Shown here one piece after another: positions 30,701 to 40,569 of a stretch of 64,000 nucleotides of DNA. The stretch lies in NCBI RefSeq assembly GCF_964275005.1, contig NC_092698.1:30095246-30159245 (forward strand), given 5' to 3'. This DNA comes from Diadema setosum (taxonomy: Eukaryota; Echinodermata; Echinoidea; Diadematoida; Diadematidae). The notes under the pieces were generated by a model that searched no databases, had not been told where the DNA came from, and saw only the letters and a program-made list of their open reading frames with translations. Every line of letters begins with the position of its first letter. Position 1 is the first letter of the stretch. The translations under genes and the position numbers were made by a program.

Positions 30701-33700
30701 GGTCGACTTCCTCACTGCGCATAAAGCAGACGCAATAAATTATAAAGTGGTCTTGTGACAGAAAAGACAAAGGTTTGTCATTTTGTCATCCCATCAAAGA
30801 AACATGCAAATTTCTATCCCTCCTGCACATGCAAAATGGCAAAGACACATAAAACTCATGTACTCTATTCCAGAGCAGGAAAGTGTGTAGGAATGCTTTG
30901 GGAATGGCAGAAATGTCTTAAGTCAAATACGTTCTAAAACTAGAGAAGCACTCTGAGAGTGCAGACCTCCACCATGCAGCTCATTTCCACCACCGACCTT
31001 GTTCTTCCATCGAGATCAGTGATTTCCACCCATATGTATGCATGCTTGAAATTGCCACATTTCCCAATAAAGAAGCTTTTTGTTATGTCATCAACTTCTA
31101 GCTGGGCGGCGTGCCTCGCCATAGCACAAACTAGAGCACGCACTTTAGTGCCCGTATGCAAACCTCAAAAATACGCAGCTTGAACTCCTGAGTTCATTTA
31201 CCCTACCTGCCAAAATATAAAAAATCCTTAATAAAATCCATAAGAATTCCCGAATCACTACCAAAATTTAATCACCTCTTCCTTGTGTATCATTCTCAAT
31301 CTTTCCTGTAAGTTTCATCTGAATCCATTCACAACTTTTTGAGTTATTTTGCACACAGACAAACAAACAAACAAACATCAATGAAAACATAACCTCCTTG
31401 CTTGGTGGAAGTAATGAAGGTCAAAGCCATTGACAAAATCAGAAACTAGAGTCATGTTTACCTTCCCAGCAATAAACAAGACAGTTCATACACCTTCCCC
31501 TCTTTTCAGCTATTTACCAGTTTTAGTTGAAACCAACACAAGCTGTCCGAATGGGGTATTAATGTATGTATTCAACACACAACTTTTTTTGTAGCCAGGA
31601 TGGCACCAAGCTAAACAACCAGACTAAGTTCTCCCACAGTAATGAGGGGAAGTTACTCTCCCTTTAATTATGAATTGCTGTGGAATAATGTAACCTGGAG
31701 TGAACTAAACCACAAGTCATCAAACTGGAAGTGTATCAAAGACAGTCCCATAGGTCTTAAATGTGGTGCAGCACAATGTTATAGGGTTACAGTCATGCAT
31801 GATTACTTGAAAACCAGAAACATGCTGGACATGAAGCTTTCACAAATTGGTGCCGAAGGGCCATTTTTGCAGCATGAAATTTTCACAAATTGTCACTGCT
31901 ATTCATTGCAATATGTACACAAAAACTTTCACATGAATTTTACTTACTCTACAAGCTGAAATTTTCGCTGTGGTTTCATTTTCACGAATTTCGTGAATCG
32001 CCTTTGAACTGCGAAAATAACAACATGCGAAAATAACAACGCGTGAATAACTAAGTTCAGTTAGACCCTCGCAACCGTGAAATTAACAACACGCGAAAAT
32101 GTCCTCCAAGTAGCAATTCACAAAAATATCTGTACGCGAAAATTTCAGCTTGTACAGTACGCGATTCTTGGCTCCTCATGAAATTCACAAAAGTTTCTTG
32201 CACATTTCTGCTTTCATCGTTATATGACTGACTCCAACAACACAGATTTCAGGCACTCAGGTAATATAATTACTGTAAAAATTTCAAATATCACCAGTTG
32301 AAATGGATACTGTGCTGCAGTCAAACACAAGAGGAAGGACTGGATTTTCAGACCACTTATCAAATTGAGGATGCTGAATGAATGTGCCTTGTGTCTTCAT
32401 TAAAAAATGAATATCATTATTGTCAGCATGAAAAGCTTGCTACTTTGCATTCATTCCTTTATATATCAGATGTTGGTTTAAATTTGTTCCCATTCATAAA
32501 GTGCACTGAAAATTTGGAGGGTGATGTAGAGCACACTGCTCTAAATTCAGCTCTACTACCTGTGGTGTGAAGAGCAACACAGAATGGTTAGCATATTCTC
32601 ATGGTAGGACATCGGGTATTTAGTGGCTGTCAGAGTAAAAACAAACTCATGATCAACATATTTTTTTAGACAAAGTTATCTACTTTTCTTCCCTAATTGA
32701 CTTTCAAATCCATGAAACTACCAGATATGGTGCAGCTTAAAATTTCTGACAGCCCCAAGAAATGTTATTGATAAATTACAGAAGAGAATGGTAGAGCAAG
32801 GATTTTTAACGCCTATGCTGTGTCACCTGTATCCCCATGTAGATTTGTACATTGCATGCTTGCATGCACTGCATTCACATCGATTCGAACTAAAGCTCCG
32901 AACACGTACTGTAGGCGAGCTGTTTGCTCTAACTCCAGCTATACCAGAAGTAACACATACCCGACTATAAAAATTTATTACATGGATCAGACAGCCTGTT
33001 TTCTTTGCTCACCAGGCTTTGCGTGGTGATTGCATCAGTATGCAGGTGTTGACGATTTTGGCTTGGCACATGAATAGAAGAAAATGAAATATAATCCACT
33101 ACTGTATACCCCATATATCTAGCGAGTCTAAATTTTTGCGAATTGGGACTTCCTGACAATTTCTGTGAGTGGTTAAATTTGCGATCATGGAGTAGTCTTA
33201 CTGAACGGAGAAATGTATACGTACACATCACATTCATGTCTTGATCAGAGTCAATATTTTTGCATCTTCAAATTCGCAGATAGTACCCGACTTGTGAAAT
33301 TTGCGAAAATAAAAACCTCACTAAATATTCCACGTACACAGTATTTGTGCTGCATTGTGACTCGTGCAAATCATTGAGTACAAATCATTTCGCATTTGCT
33401 GACAAGCATTGGTACCAGTGCTCAAGAGCTGTGTGCTATCACATAGTCTCCTTAAAGGACAAGTTCACCTTCATTAACATAAGGATTGAGAGAATGTAGC
33501 AATATTAGTAGAACACATCATTGAAAGTTTGAGGAAAATCGGACAATCCGTTCAAAAGTTATGAATTTTGGAAGTTTTTGTACAGTCACCGCTGGATGAG
33601 AAGACTACTGCAGTGTATGATGTCACATGCGTACAACAATATAAGGAAAATATAAAGAGAATTTCACAAAATTTAATCTTCTGAAAAAAGTACACATTCC

Positions 33701-36700
33701 CATGACTTGTTACTGACATATGTTATGGGTAATATTATTCCCATTGCCTTAAAAAGAGGCAAGTCAAGTGCTCTTTTATTGTGCGAAAAAAAGCGAAAAT
33801 ATGTTGAATTTTCTTTACATTTTCATTATACTGTTGTACTCATATGACATCACGAGCCTTAGTAGTCTCCTCATCCAGCGGTTCCAACACAAAAATGTTA
33901 ACAATTCATAACTTTTGCATCGATTGTCCAATTTTCCTCAAACTTTCACTGATGTATTCAACTAATTTTGCTGCATTCTCTCAATCCTTATGTTAATGAA
34001 GGTGAACTTGTCCTTTAACCAGACTAAAATACCTTTTCACGTACTCTCATTACTTCCGCACAACTTTTTCCAAGTGCCGAGTGTCCTCAGGAGGTAATTG
34101 TCCTGATATGGTGTGATTCCTCTATACTCACACTCTATAGAATCACCCACATGCTACATTTGTGTATTCTGTTGACGTCTGGTTTCAACATGGTGACTGA
34201 TCGGATGAACCTTTTCTACTTTAACACGGAGTAGTAATCTACCATTTCACTAAACCGTGTATGTGTTAGAGTGCACAGCTATCAGGAATAAAATCCTTCA
34301 TTAATGAAATCCTGTTCACTGATTGGTCTACATAGCATCATGTGACCAAACATAACATTTCTATGTTGAAGATATGATTTTCATTACAAGATTTGTTTGA
34401 GGATGTAAAACAAATATGTCATGCTCTATTTGCTCTCCTAGTAAAATTATTGATTCTCACTGATAGAAATTGCCACATTTTTTGAGGGGCGCAGCCCAAA
34501 AGTAAATAGTGCTATTCCTGTCGTCATGGAATTCATAATAGCAACCAGTGGCTCTCCAAAGCATGGTATACAGTGTATTTGTATAGTATCCAACTGCAAA
34601 TTTGGGTCAGTCAGAGAATTATGCACAAATACGTACCAGATTCATCTCTGTAGTCCCTCCCACGTCGATGAAGTCTACTGGACTTGGGAGTGGCACTCTT
34701 TTCTTTCTTCTCTTTGGGCGCTGCATCCGGACTGGCTTTTTTAATTGCAGGTTTCTTGGGTGGTTCCTTCCAAGTGATAAGGAAGATGAAGAGGATGAAA
34801 AAAAAAAGTAAGTGGAATTGCAGTAGAGATTTTTCGTATGAGGATTTCTTTGCGAGGGGGTATCAATGCTTTTATGTGTGAAAATCAAATGACAATTTTT
34901 TTAAATAAAAGGCTATTGGTGGCATTGAAACAGTTCATATCTTGGAACTCCATATCTTATAACTTAAAATACCAATGGGGCACAATTGGTTCATGTAAAT
35001 CTTTTTTTTACTACATTGAGTATATTCTGTCATCCAAGAAAAATCAAGTTTCAAGGAGCTACTACAGCAATTTGAGAATTTCAGAAGACTAATCCACAAA
35101 AATTATTGAAATATTATGGTGGCAGAAAGTAATCTTGAACAGAGGTAAAAGGTCCTGTTTACCTTTGGGAACAGTGATTCAAAAATATTTAAAGATATGA
35201 CATCTAATGCACATGTGTAGGTCTGATGTACCACAAAACATCCTATCATATAAAACTGTTGCGATAAAGCCTAAAATATAATGAGATATCTGTATTTTTC
35301 TTAATAAACTGTAACTGTAGACGGTTTAGTTTGCAAACATTTTTATTATAACTATTGTTCAAATTTTGTATTCTTAACAATACTTAACATTGATTTTACC
35401 GATCCAAATTTTTACAGTGGTTGTTTCTATCCCTAACTCACAATTTTGAACTATTTAAGAGCACTAATGCAGGGTTTTTGTTTCATCTGCAAATGGTAAA
35501 TTATGACTTTAGCAATAAATCATACTTTAAACTCACTGTGAATTAGATGGAGCATTAATGTCTTTACATCTACTCTATAAGTCTGTACTTTACATGTGAG
35601 CACCAAGGGAATTTAATCTCAGTCAAAGATTATTGCAGAAAGGGGCCACCTAACCCGTGTCCTGCCAGGAAACAATACGAGAGACCAGTATTCTACAAGA
35701 AACTCAAGACATAAACAGAAGAAAGATAGAAAAAATAAAAGAAAGAAAGAAAGAAAGAAAGAAAACATACAGGATAAGAGCAAGAATGATGACCATCTCT
35801 AAGAAATGCTAACTTTATACGCTTTGGTGATGACCCTTCGCTTCCGCTTCTGCCCCTCATCATCACTCTCGCTGATCACTTCATCGTCCTCTGGTGCGTC
35901 GATGTCGCTGTCTGACGATGTCTCTGCCTCACTCTCCTCACTGGAGTATTCCTCATCTCCAGATTCCTAGGAAGTAGAAACCATGAAGGAAAGATATCAT
36001 TCAGAGGGGTGAAGGTTACAGATCCGGAATTTGCTATCTTAACAAATTTAATTTGTAGAGGGAGACAAATTGAAGAAACTCACACTTGAGATAGAAACCA
36101 TCATTTGATTATTTTCAATTTAGAGTGTTCAGGGTTTGGCCACACTCTAACTCTCTCTCTCTCTTTGAAAGATATCCAGTATATTGTGTGGTGTTTGGTA
36201 CAAAATGGTAATGAGCCCACCAGTTTCACTATTTTTACTGGCACTTGGGGGTTTCATTCTTTTCTTTTTACGCTTCTTCTTCTTCTTTCAAATACAGCAG
36301 TGTAAAAACAGCTGTCATCTGGGGGAAAAACGTACAAACATAAATGTCCACGGACAACTGGGCAAAAAATTGTGTCAAGAACAACTATGGGCACTGGAAA
36401 TTTATACCATCTCAGTCTGAGAAGCTTCACTAGATGCATATCATGCATGAACAAATTATACCTCTTATCCACACATAGCACAAACAAGGCTTGTGACAAT
36501 AAGTAAGCGAAACACCAACACAGCTATTTTTGCTGCATTTGGGAAAATCTCAATGCTGCTTTATGCTTGTATATAATGGTCTTAGGGTTGTATATACAGT
36601 GTTGAGGGTACTGTAAAAGTGGAAATTTTCATGCATTTCGTGCAACCACAAACTAGCGTGAAAATAAAAGCATGCAAATATTTTTTGCTTTCCTTATGCT

Positions 36701-37491
36701 CCAGTAGTTAATGTCATGATTCTGCGGAATTAAAAACATGCAAAACTCTTCGTACCCTGCAGAGCGTGAAAAATTAGTCGCGCAAAAATATCCACTTTCA
36801 CAATAGTCTCTTTAGTGTTAGCACTGCTCTTCAACAGGCCCCTGTCATCATCATCACTCCAGCATTATCAAAATTACCAGTCACCCATTTTTACACCCTG
36901 TGTCAGGAGTGGCACTGTGGGTACCAACGTCTTGTCAGAGAACGTAAGCACTTGGCAGGATTCAGATTTGAGACGTCCATTTGTATGTATTATCCAGTAT
37001 ACCATGTTGCCTTTGTACTTGCAGCCAGCTCCTGATCTCTGTCTTCGCTACAGTTGTTTTTGCTTGTGGTGTGACCTCTGATAATGATTTGTGGGTTGAC
37101 TGTGTTCTTGGGTGAAACAACATCCTATGAAAATCTCTTGCTTGTGTTCCACATACACTATAAATTATAGATCTTTGCATAAGAGACATCAATTACATGC
37201 AAATAAAAAAGTAATTCTTATATTGGCATAATTTTGTCATGAGAAAATTCGCATTTGCATCTGAATACAAGACAGCACTATAAGACAAGATACTGACATA
37301 CTGCGGACAAACTGCACAGTAAATCATTTAAACTCATGGTTTCATGTAGTTTGCCTGTGTCATGATCTTACCTCTTCAAAGCCACCATAGGTGGTCTTGT
37401 AGAACTCATCCTCCTGCTCTTCAGCCAGCAGACGATGCATCTGGCTCCCTGCGTTTGCACGCCTCTCCCTCGTCTTTGCTAGTCCAGACAT
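27420..37491 (-). CDS. VPS72: VPS72/YL1, H2A.Z-binding subunit of SRCAP and TIP60/p400 complexes, complete, six exons
   Basis: Six minus-strand exons join in phase to 1,074 bp: 357 residues plus stop, close to the human protein (364). The protein is a nuclear chaperone that binds H2A.Z-H2B for deposition by the SRCAP remodeller and is shared with TIP60/p400. Seen in order: an N-terminal DEFYKTTYGGFEE block; an acidic Asp/Glu/Ser region (about 41-80), the expected H2A.Z-binding part; a KRKRRVITKAYK basic block (80-91); a Lys-rich segment; the conserved LTQEELLAEAKITEKKNL; GPFIRFHSITMP; FITYSD; and the C-terminal YL1_C motif LCPITRYPARYVDPVTG with ATKQAYKIIRETY (about 299-331). The Ser-rich tail is shorter than in vertebrates. 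All junctions use GT/AG and every intron phase agrees. The start is the only Met ahead of the conserved block. There is no damage. The introns are full of MITEs. Confidence 0.97.
27837..28228. mobile_element. Palindromic TTAA-type MITE, family 1, copy 2
   Basis: Bounded by TTAA on both sides. The left arm AGGGTGTGTACAATTCTGG pairs with the right arm, which reads back as AGGGACTGTACAGTACTGG, and both continue TTGAGGTG. It shares internal ATATCCAAAAACAAGG and AGAGCATGCAATTCTAAG motifs with the copy at 2695-3097. It sits in VPS72 intron 5. Confidence 0.8.
28306..28527. mobile_element. TACTGTA-family MITE, type A (GCATGAAATTTTCGC), copy 1
   Basis: It shares GGCATGAAATTATCGC, GCGAATTGCCACTGGC, TCAATACATACAGTGTAGAC and the right end ACATTTCTGGATTTACAGTA with the copies at 61011 and 63761. 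The left end is eroded and a T tract has expanded inside. It lies in VPS72 intron 5. Confidence 0.75.
28587..28704. mobile_element. Fragment of the 567-bp TTAA MITE (family 2), right end
   Basis: AAACTTTCACTGATGT, TTGCTGCATTTTCTCAATCC and AAGGTGAACTTATCC match the right end of the 33452-34018 element in order, ending at TTAA (28701-28704). Only about 118 bp survives here. Confidence 0.75.
28910..29072 (-). CDS. VPS72: VPS72 exon 5
   Basis: A CATCCAG acceptor and GTGAGT donor bound 163 bp. With the split codon it reads YLFQQLEEEKKKTKVFKKAF, then TGPFIRFHSITMPTTPKIQE, then VGNINVDKVDKAEA. SLYLFQQLEEEKKK aligns residue-for-residue in length with the human SLETYERLEADKKK, which fixes the acceptor used here over the AG 14 bp further in. 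Confidence 0.94.
29080..30515. other. VPS72 intron 4, no feature recognised
   Basis: AT-rich intron. There is a small ATGGATGAATGG-type minisatellite at about 30455-30500 next to exon 4. I see no mobile element. Confidence 0.55.
30520..30714 (-). CDS. VPS72: VPS72 exon 4 (LTQEELLAEAKITE block)
   Basis: A GCGCAG acceptor and GTAAGG donor bound 195 bp. It reads RKSTRRSTVQRVNEFEMR through RRLTQEELLAEAKITEKKNL to HSL. The QEELL-EAKITE-NL core is strongly conserved in VPS72. The first two bases complete the Val codon split from exon 3, and the last base starts a Tyr codon completed in exon 5. Confidence 0.96.
30940..31415 (-). mobile_element. Helitron-like non-autonomous element, copy 1
   Basis: Read on the minus strand it starts TTACTTCCACCAAG and ends with a GCACTCTCAGAGTGC hairpin, TTCT and a terminal CTAG followed by host T. 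The second copy, plus strand at 54768-55254, has the same ends and internal motifs (AAATAACTCAAAAAG, GAGGTTTGCAT, CTTGGTGGAGGTCTG). CTTCCACCAAG near the 5' end is the reverse complement of CTTGGTGGAG near the 3' end. A 3' hairpin with a CTRR end and no target duplication is a Helitron/Helentron hallmark. No ORF is present. It lies in VPS72 intron 3. Confidence 0.6.
31804..32217. mobile_element. TACTGTA-family MITE, type A, copy 2, interrupted by another MITE
   Basis: The left part (GGACATGAAGCTTTCACAAA, GCATGAAATTTTCACAAA, CATGAATTTTACTTAC) and right part (GATTCTTGGCTCCTCATGAA, GCACATTTCTGCTTTCATC) match the uninterrupted copy at 61011-61224. The match breaks exactly where the 31944-32159 element sits. 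It lies in VPS72 intron 3. Confidence 0.75.
31944..32159. mobile_element. TACTGTA-family MITE, type B, nested inside type A
   Basis: The termini are TACTCTACAAGCTGAAATTT and its near-perfect complement ending CAGCTTGTACAGTA. A TA target site would leave CT(C/G)TACAAGC as the element end. The interior repeats GCGAAAATAACAAC and GTGAAATTAACAAC. Its position inside the type A copy shows it arrived later. Confidence 0.8.
32220..33095. other. VPS72 intron 3, no feature recognised
   Basis: AT-rich intron sequence with no repeats or exons that I can identify. Confidence 0.5.
33100..33343. mobile_element. TACTGTA-family MITE, type C (GGCGTATACAGTA ends), copy 1
   Basis: It begins TACTGTATACCCCATATATC and ends ACGTACACAGTA. 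Internal motifs GGGACTTCCTGACAATTTC, GATCATGGAGTAG, GATCAGAGTCAATATTTTTG and GTGAAATTTGCGAAAATAAA recur in order at 38382, 38636, 38920, 59253 and, more weakly, 55950. Confidence 0.85.
33452..34018. mobile_element. 567-bp TTAA MITE (family 2), full length
   Basis: TTAA-bounded inverted arms: AGGACAAGTTCACCTTCATT with ACATAAGGATTGAGAGAATG at the left, repeated in complement at the right for over 100 bp (including TCATTGAAAGTTTGAGGAAAA and AAAAGTTATGAATT). Palindromic similarity continues inward (TGATGTCACATG and CATATGACATCACG). No ORF. It lies in VPS72 intron 3. Confidence 0.9.
34020..34630. other. VPS72 intron 3 next to exon 3, no feature recognised
   Basis: Non-coding intron sequence. The upstream pyrimidine-poor region shows no further exon. 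Confidence 0.5.
34637..34766 (-). CDS. VPS72: VPS72 exon 3
   Basis: An AAG acceptor and GTACGT donor bound 130 bp. It reads EPPKKPAIKKASPDAAPKEK and then a Lys/Ser/Arg-rich segment ending GRDYRDES, leaving one base for the next codon. This linker is poorly conserved in the family; the phase match and the EP start after AYK support it. Confidence 0.92.
35145..35512. mobile_element. TTAA-type MITE (family 3), copy 1
   Basis: From about 35220 it matches, in inverse orientation, 62002-62265: CACAAAACATCCTA, CAATAAAGCCT, CTGTAGACGGTTTAGT, TTATTATAACTATTGTTCA, GGTTGTTTCTATCCCTAACTC, GCACTAATGC and GCAAATGGTAAATTATG. The right end (AATTATGACTTTAG) corresponds to TTAAAGGCATAATTT of the other copy. 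The left end AAAGGTCCTGTTTACCTTTG also looks terminal. It lies in VPS72 intron 2. Confidence 0.75.
35738..35764. repeat. (GAAA)n short microsatellite
   Basis: GAAAGAAAGAAAGAAAGAAA run just downstream (minus-strand sense) of VPS72 exon 2. Minor feature. Confidence 0.8.
35814..35966 (-). CDS. VPS72: VPS72 exon 2 (acidic, histone-binding region)
   Basis: A CTAG acceptor and GTTAGC donor bound 51 codons in phase 0 at both ends. It begins ESGDEEYSSEESEAE, continues through SDSDIDAPEDDE, and ends QKRKRRVITKAYK. The acidic run followed by a basic block matches the N-terminal H2A.Z-binding region of YL1 proteins. Confidence 0.96.
36609..36807. mobile_element. TACTGTA-family MITE, type D
   Basis: The left end TACTGTAAAAGTGGAAATTT pairs with the right end, which reads back as ACTATTGTGAAAGTGGATAT. 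The interior has GCGTGAAAATAAAAGC and GCGCAAAAATATCC. It is similar in style to types A-C but has its own sequence. It lies in VPS72 intron 1. Confidence 0.7.
37372..37491 (-). CDS. VPS72: VPS72 exon 1 (start codon)
   Basis: The ATG at 37491-37489 opens 40 codons: MSGLAKTRERRANAGSQMHR, then a segment ending EDEFYKTTYGGFEE. It ends before GTAAGATC in phase 0. Codons are GC-richer than the flanks. The upstream 37492-37560 is presumed 5' UTR. Confidence 0.96.
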
Positions 37492-38316
37492 GCTGACAGC
37501 TCGCAAGCTTTGAATCTTTCAAGGGGAATTCAGGTAAGGAAAGATTGAGCATCACGGCTTAAAAACATTTTTTTTTTCTCGCTCTCTCTCTTTGATGAAA
37601 TGGCTCCAAGAAATTGTATATTCTGATCGGCTTTTTCTTGCATGAGCGTATTTCACTAATCCAAGACGAGACAGCCCTCACAGATGATAGAAAGGCAATG
37701 GTTGTGCTTTTAGACCTAAGGATTATTGTGGGCATACACTACACTCCAAAATGAGGTAACTACAGACATACGTGTTAATAGTACGAGAAAGCATTACCGA
37801 TTGCAGCACATGTAAAATACATGATAAAAAAATGGAATTAAAATGTCCTATTTTGACTAAAATGAGGAGAAGGCAAGAGCATATCGAAATTTTTTCTTTA
37901 AATTGTGCAGAGGCAGCTTTTTAAGATTTTCCAGAATTCCAAAGGTCCAAATATTAGATCCATGAAACCTTATCAACTGTTTTTGGGCACGAGTTGTTTG
38001 GAAACAAAATGGATAAATATTAGATTGATGCTGTGTGTTTTTTGAGTGAATTTCATTACAACATTTGAATAATCCATAAAACAGATGGAAGTTTATTGTG
38101 AATAAACTTAATAGTGATACATAAAAATTCCAGTCAAAACCAAATCAGACAGAGATAAGACGCAGAAGCGTCGAAATAGATCATGTGTATGTGCACGATA
38201 ATGTGAGCCAGTACAAAGATGAATAACCTGCTTCTGGAATTCACAATGCAAGTAGTCTTTGACGTTTCCAACATACCATATGAGCTGTAAAGTTAACAAA
38301 TGTGCTAGATATGTTT
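37492..38316. promoter_or_regulatory. VPS72 upstream region, presumed promoter side, no motif resolved
   Basis: This lies immediately upstream (minus-strand sense) of the VPS72 start. I see no convincing TATA box, CpG island or divergent partner gene, and the first exon may have a 5' UTR extension here. It is a positional assignment only. Confidence 0.3.
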
Positions 38317-38824
38317 TACTTTATTCATCATTTAAAAATTTCTGCACAGTGTACTACCTCTGTAGCAAGAGCAGAGATGTGTACTATATACGGTACACCA
38401 TGTATATTCAGCAAGTCTATTTTTTCCAAAATAGGGACTACTTGACAATTTTGAGAGTGGCTTGCGATTGTGGAGTACAGTCTGAATGAAGAAATGTATG
38501 TGTACTTGTCACATTCATGTCGTGATCAGAGTTAATATTTTCCTGTGTTTTCAAATTCAAGAATAGCACTTACTTTATTCATCATTTAAAAATTTCTGCA
38601 CAGTGTACTACCTCTGTAGCAAGAGCAGAGATGTGTACTATATACGGTACACCATGTATATTCAGCAAGTCTATTTTTTCCAAAATAGGGACTTCTTGAC
38701 AATTTTGAGAGTGGCTTGCGATTGTGGAGTACAGTCTGAATGAAGAAATGTATGTGTACGTGTCACATTCATGTCGTGATCAGAGTTAATATTTTCCTGT
38801 GTTTTCAAATTCAAGACTAGCACT
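38317..38824. repeat. 254-bp tandem duplication, nearly identical, including most of a type C MITE
   Basis: Unit 1 (38317-38570) and unit 2 (38571-38824) both begin TACTTTATTCATCATTTAAA. I count about three substitutions in 254 bp. Each unit includes a type C MITE left part (from 38382 and 38636); only the second continues to the MITE's right end near 38876. The duplication is recent or an assembly artefact. Confidence 0.92.
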
Positions 38825-38876
38825 AGCAAAATTAATGAAAATAAAAACATCACACAAAATATTTAGCATATACAAT
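38636..38876. mobile_element. TACTGTA-family MITE, type C, copy 2 (left part duplicated)
   Basis: TACTATATACGGTACACCAT at the left and ATATTTAGCATATACAATC at the right, with the type C internal motif order. Its first 189 bp are also present at 38382-38570 because of the tandem duplication. Confidence 0.8.
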
Positions 38877-38919
38877 CACTATTTGGATTTCATAATTACG
38901 GGCAATTAGACTACATGTG

Positions 38920-39147
38920 TAGGTTTATACGCCATATATTTCGCGAATCAGGAATTCCTGACGATTTCGCGAGTGGTTAAATTCGCGATCATGGAGTCCT
39001 ATACTGCACAGAGAAATGTACACTGTACATCACATTCACATCGAGATCAGAGTCAATATTTTCGCGTGTATTTAATTTTGCAAATATCACCCGACTCGTG
39101 AAATTCGCGAAAATAAAAACTTTGCGAAATATTTGGCGTATACAGTA
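38920..39147. mobile_element. TACTGTA-family MITE, type C, copy 3
   Basis: TTTATACGCCATATATTTCG at the left; TTTGGCGTATACAGTA at the right. Internal CCTGACGATTTCGCGAG, GCGATCATGGAGTCC, ATCAGAGTCAATATTTTCGC and GTGAAATTCGCGAAAATAAA match the other copies. It is one of the least decayed copies. Confidence 0.88.
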
Positions 39148-39149
39148 GA

Positions 39150-39735
39150 TGTATCCAGTGACTCGGGCCATGGCTACTACCACATGTAGGTATGTGTCCG
39201 GATGGTAAAGACACACACCTGTGGTTGCATTCAATTACTAGGGTGTCGGATCGTGCGCTGCCAACATTTAAGACTAGTACACGCCCTATCTGATAACGGA
39301 CGCACAACTCCCATAGGGTGTGTAATTGAAATGCTTGGAGTGCTGATTTTGAAATAAATTTTGTGCCAGATTTTACCTTTATTGCATTTTCCCCATGGCA
39401 AGCCGCCAACAGGTCCAAACAAATTTGGTATCATATGAAAGGGAGAGGGAGTGGTAGTGGCTTCTGCACTGTCAACACATTTTAGCTAACCCGAGTGCTC
39501 AACCGTTCACTGGAGATCTGCACACTTGTGCAGCTTTTCAGTGTTACTTTACTGCATGAGTGTTTATTTTCGAACATGCTTTAGATTCTGTTAGACACCT
39601 TTTAGCTCATTCTCATTAATCTCTGCTGAGAAAAAGGTGGTAGAGTTGTGATTTCAAAGCTTAATTTCTTGAGACAGAAATATCATTTCGCCATGAAAGG
39701 TTCAGTAGGGCTCTATATCTAGTGTAAATCAGATA
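39150..39735. other. Spacer with no supported feature
   Basis: Non-coding spacer between the type C MITE and the LINE fragment. The minus-strand frame at 39053-39418 overlaps the MITE and has no family motif. Confidence 0.5.
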
Positions 39736-39739
39736 ATGA

Positions 39740-40560
39740 TGGACCCCACACATAAACAGTACCACCAAGAAAGCAAATGCAGTCTAAGGACTACTTCGTC
39801 GCAACCTCCAATTCTGTCCAGAGCAATGTGAACGAACAGCATACATTGCCTTAACATGCTCAGTTTTGGAGTATGGAGCATGTGTGTGGGACCCACATCT
39901 TCAAAAGGACATCGACAACCTCGAACAGGTTACCAGGTACAATGCAGGGCTGTCCGATTCATCACAGGAGACTACACATCTAGGAGTCAGGACCCCTGGC
40001 TGCATCACCAGCATGAGGAAGAGGCTAAACCTACCCACCCTAGCATCAAGAAGGCAGGTAGGCCTACTCAAATTATCATCCTTCTTCAAAGCGGTCGAGG
40101 GGTTGGTCCCGGGTCTAACTATTTTACTCATCGTATGATCATTATCTGATCAGGTCAGAACAAGACCTAAGAAATTAAATATCAAAATTAAACAGTTTAA
40201 CGTTAAAGATTATAAAACTCAAAATATTTCAGAAAGACAAGTGATAAACCACGACAAAAGTCAAAGGGTTCAAAGTTCATCACTGTAACACAGAGCAATA
40301 TAAATATTAATTTTTTGTGAGCACCCCCCTTGCCATGCTTGCTTGGAATCACCTCCCAACAACAGTAATCCAGACCGCAGAAGTCTTCAGACAGAAGCAA
40401 GATAGATCTAGAAAAAAGCCACCTTTTCGTTTCATACGACTAATTATTAGTCCGCGCCCTCTCTCCCCGCTGCACTAGATCTATACCACCCGGTCCGGCA
40501 GCTCATTGATCCAGATCCAGATACAGAAGGAGTCTAGACGATAGACGTCACGCTAAGTTC
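39740..40560 (+). mobile_element. LINE 3' end (end of reverse-transcriptase ORF2 plus 3' tail), 5'-truncated
   Basis: Broken plus-strand frames give the C-terminal part of a non-LTR reverse transcriptase polyprotein: NSTTKKAN, GLLRRNLQFCPEQCERTAYI, VLEYGACVWDPHLQKDIDNL, MRKRLNLPTLASRRQVG, KAVEGLVPG and later AWNHLPTTVIQTAEVFRQK. This order is typical of CR1/Jockey-group LINEs in marine invertebrates. Stops and frame changes show it is dead: there is a TAA in the TKKAN segment and at least three frame changes. The start is a normal 5' truncation. The palm domain with FADD is missing. The subfamily is inference. Confidence 0.85.
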
Positions 40561-40569
40561 TAACGTTAG

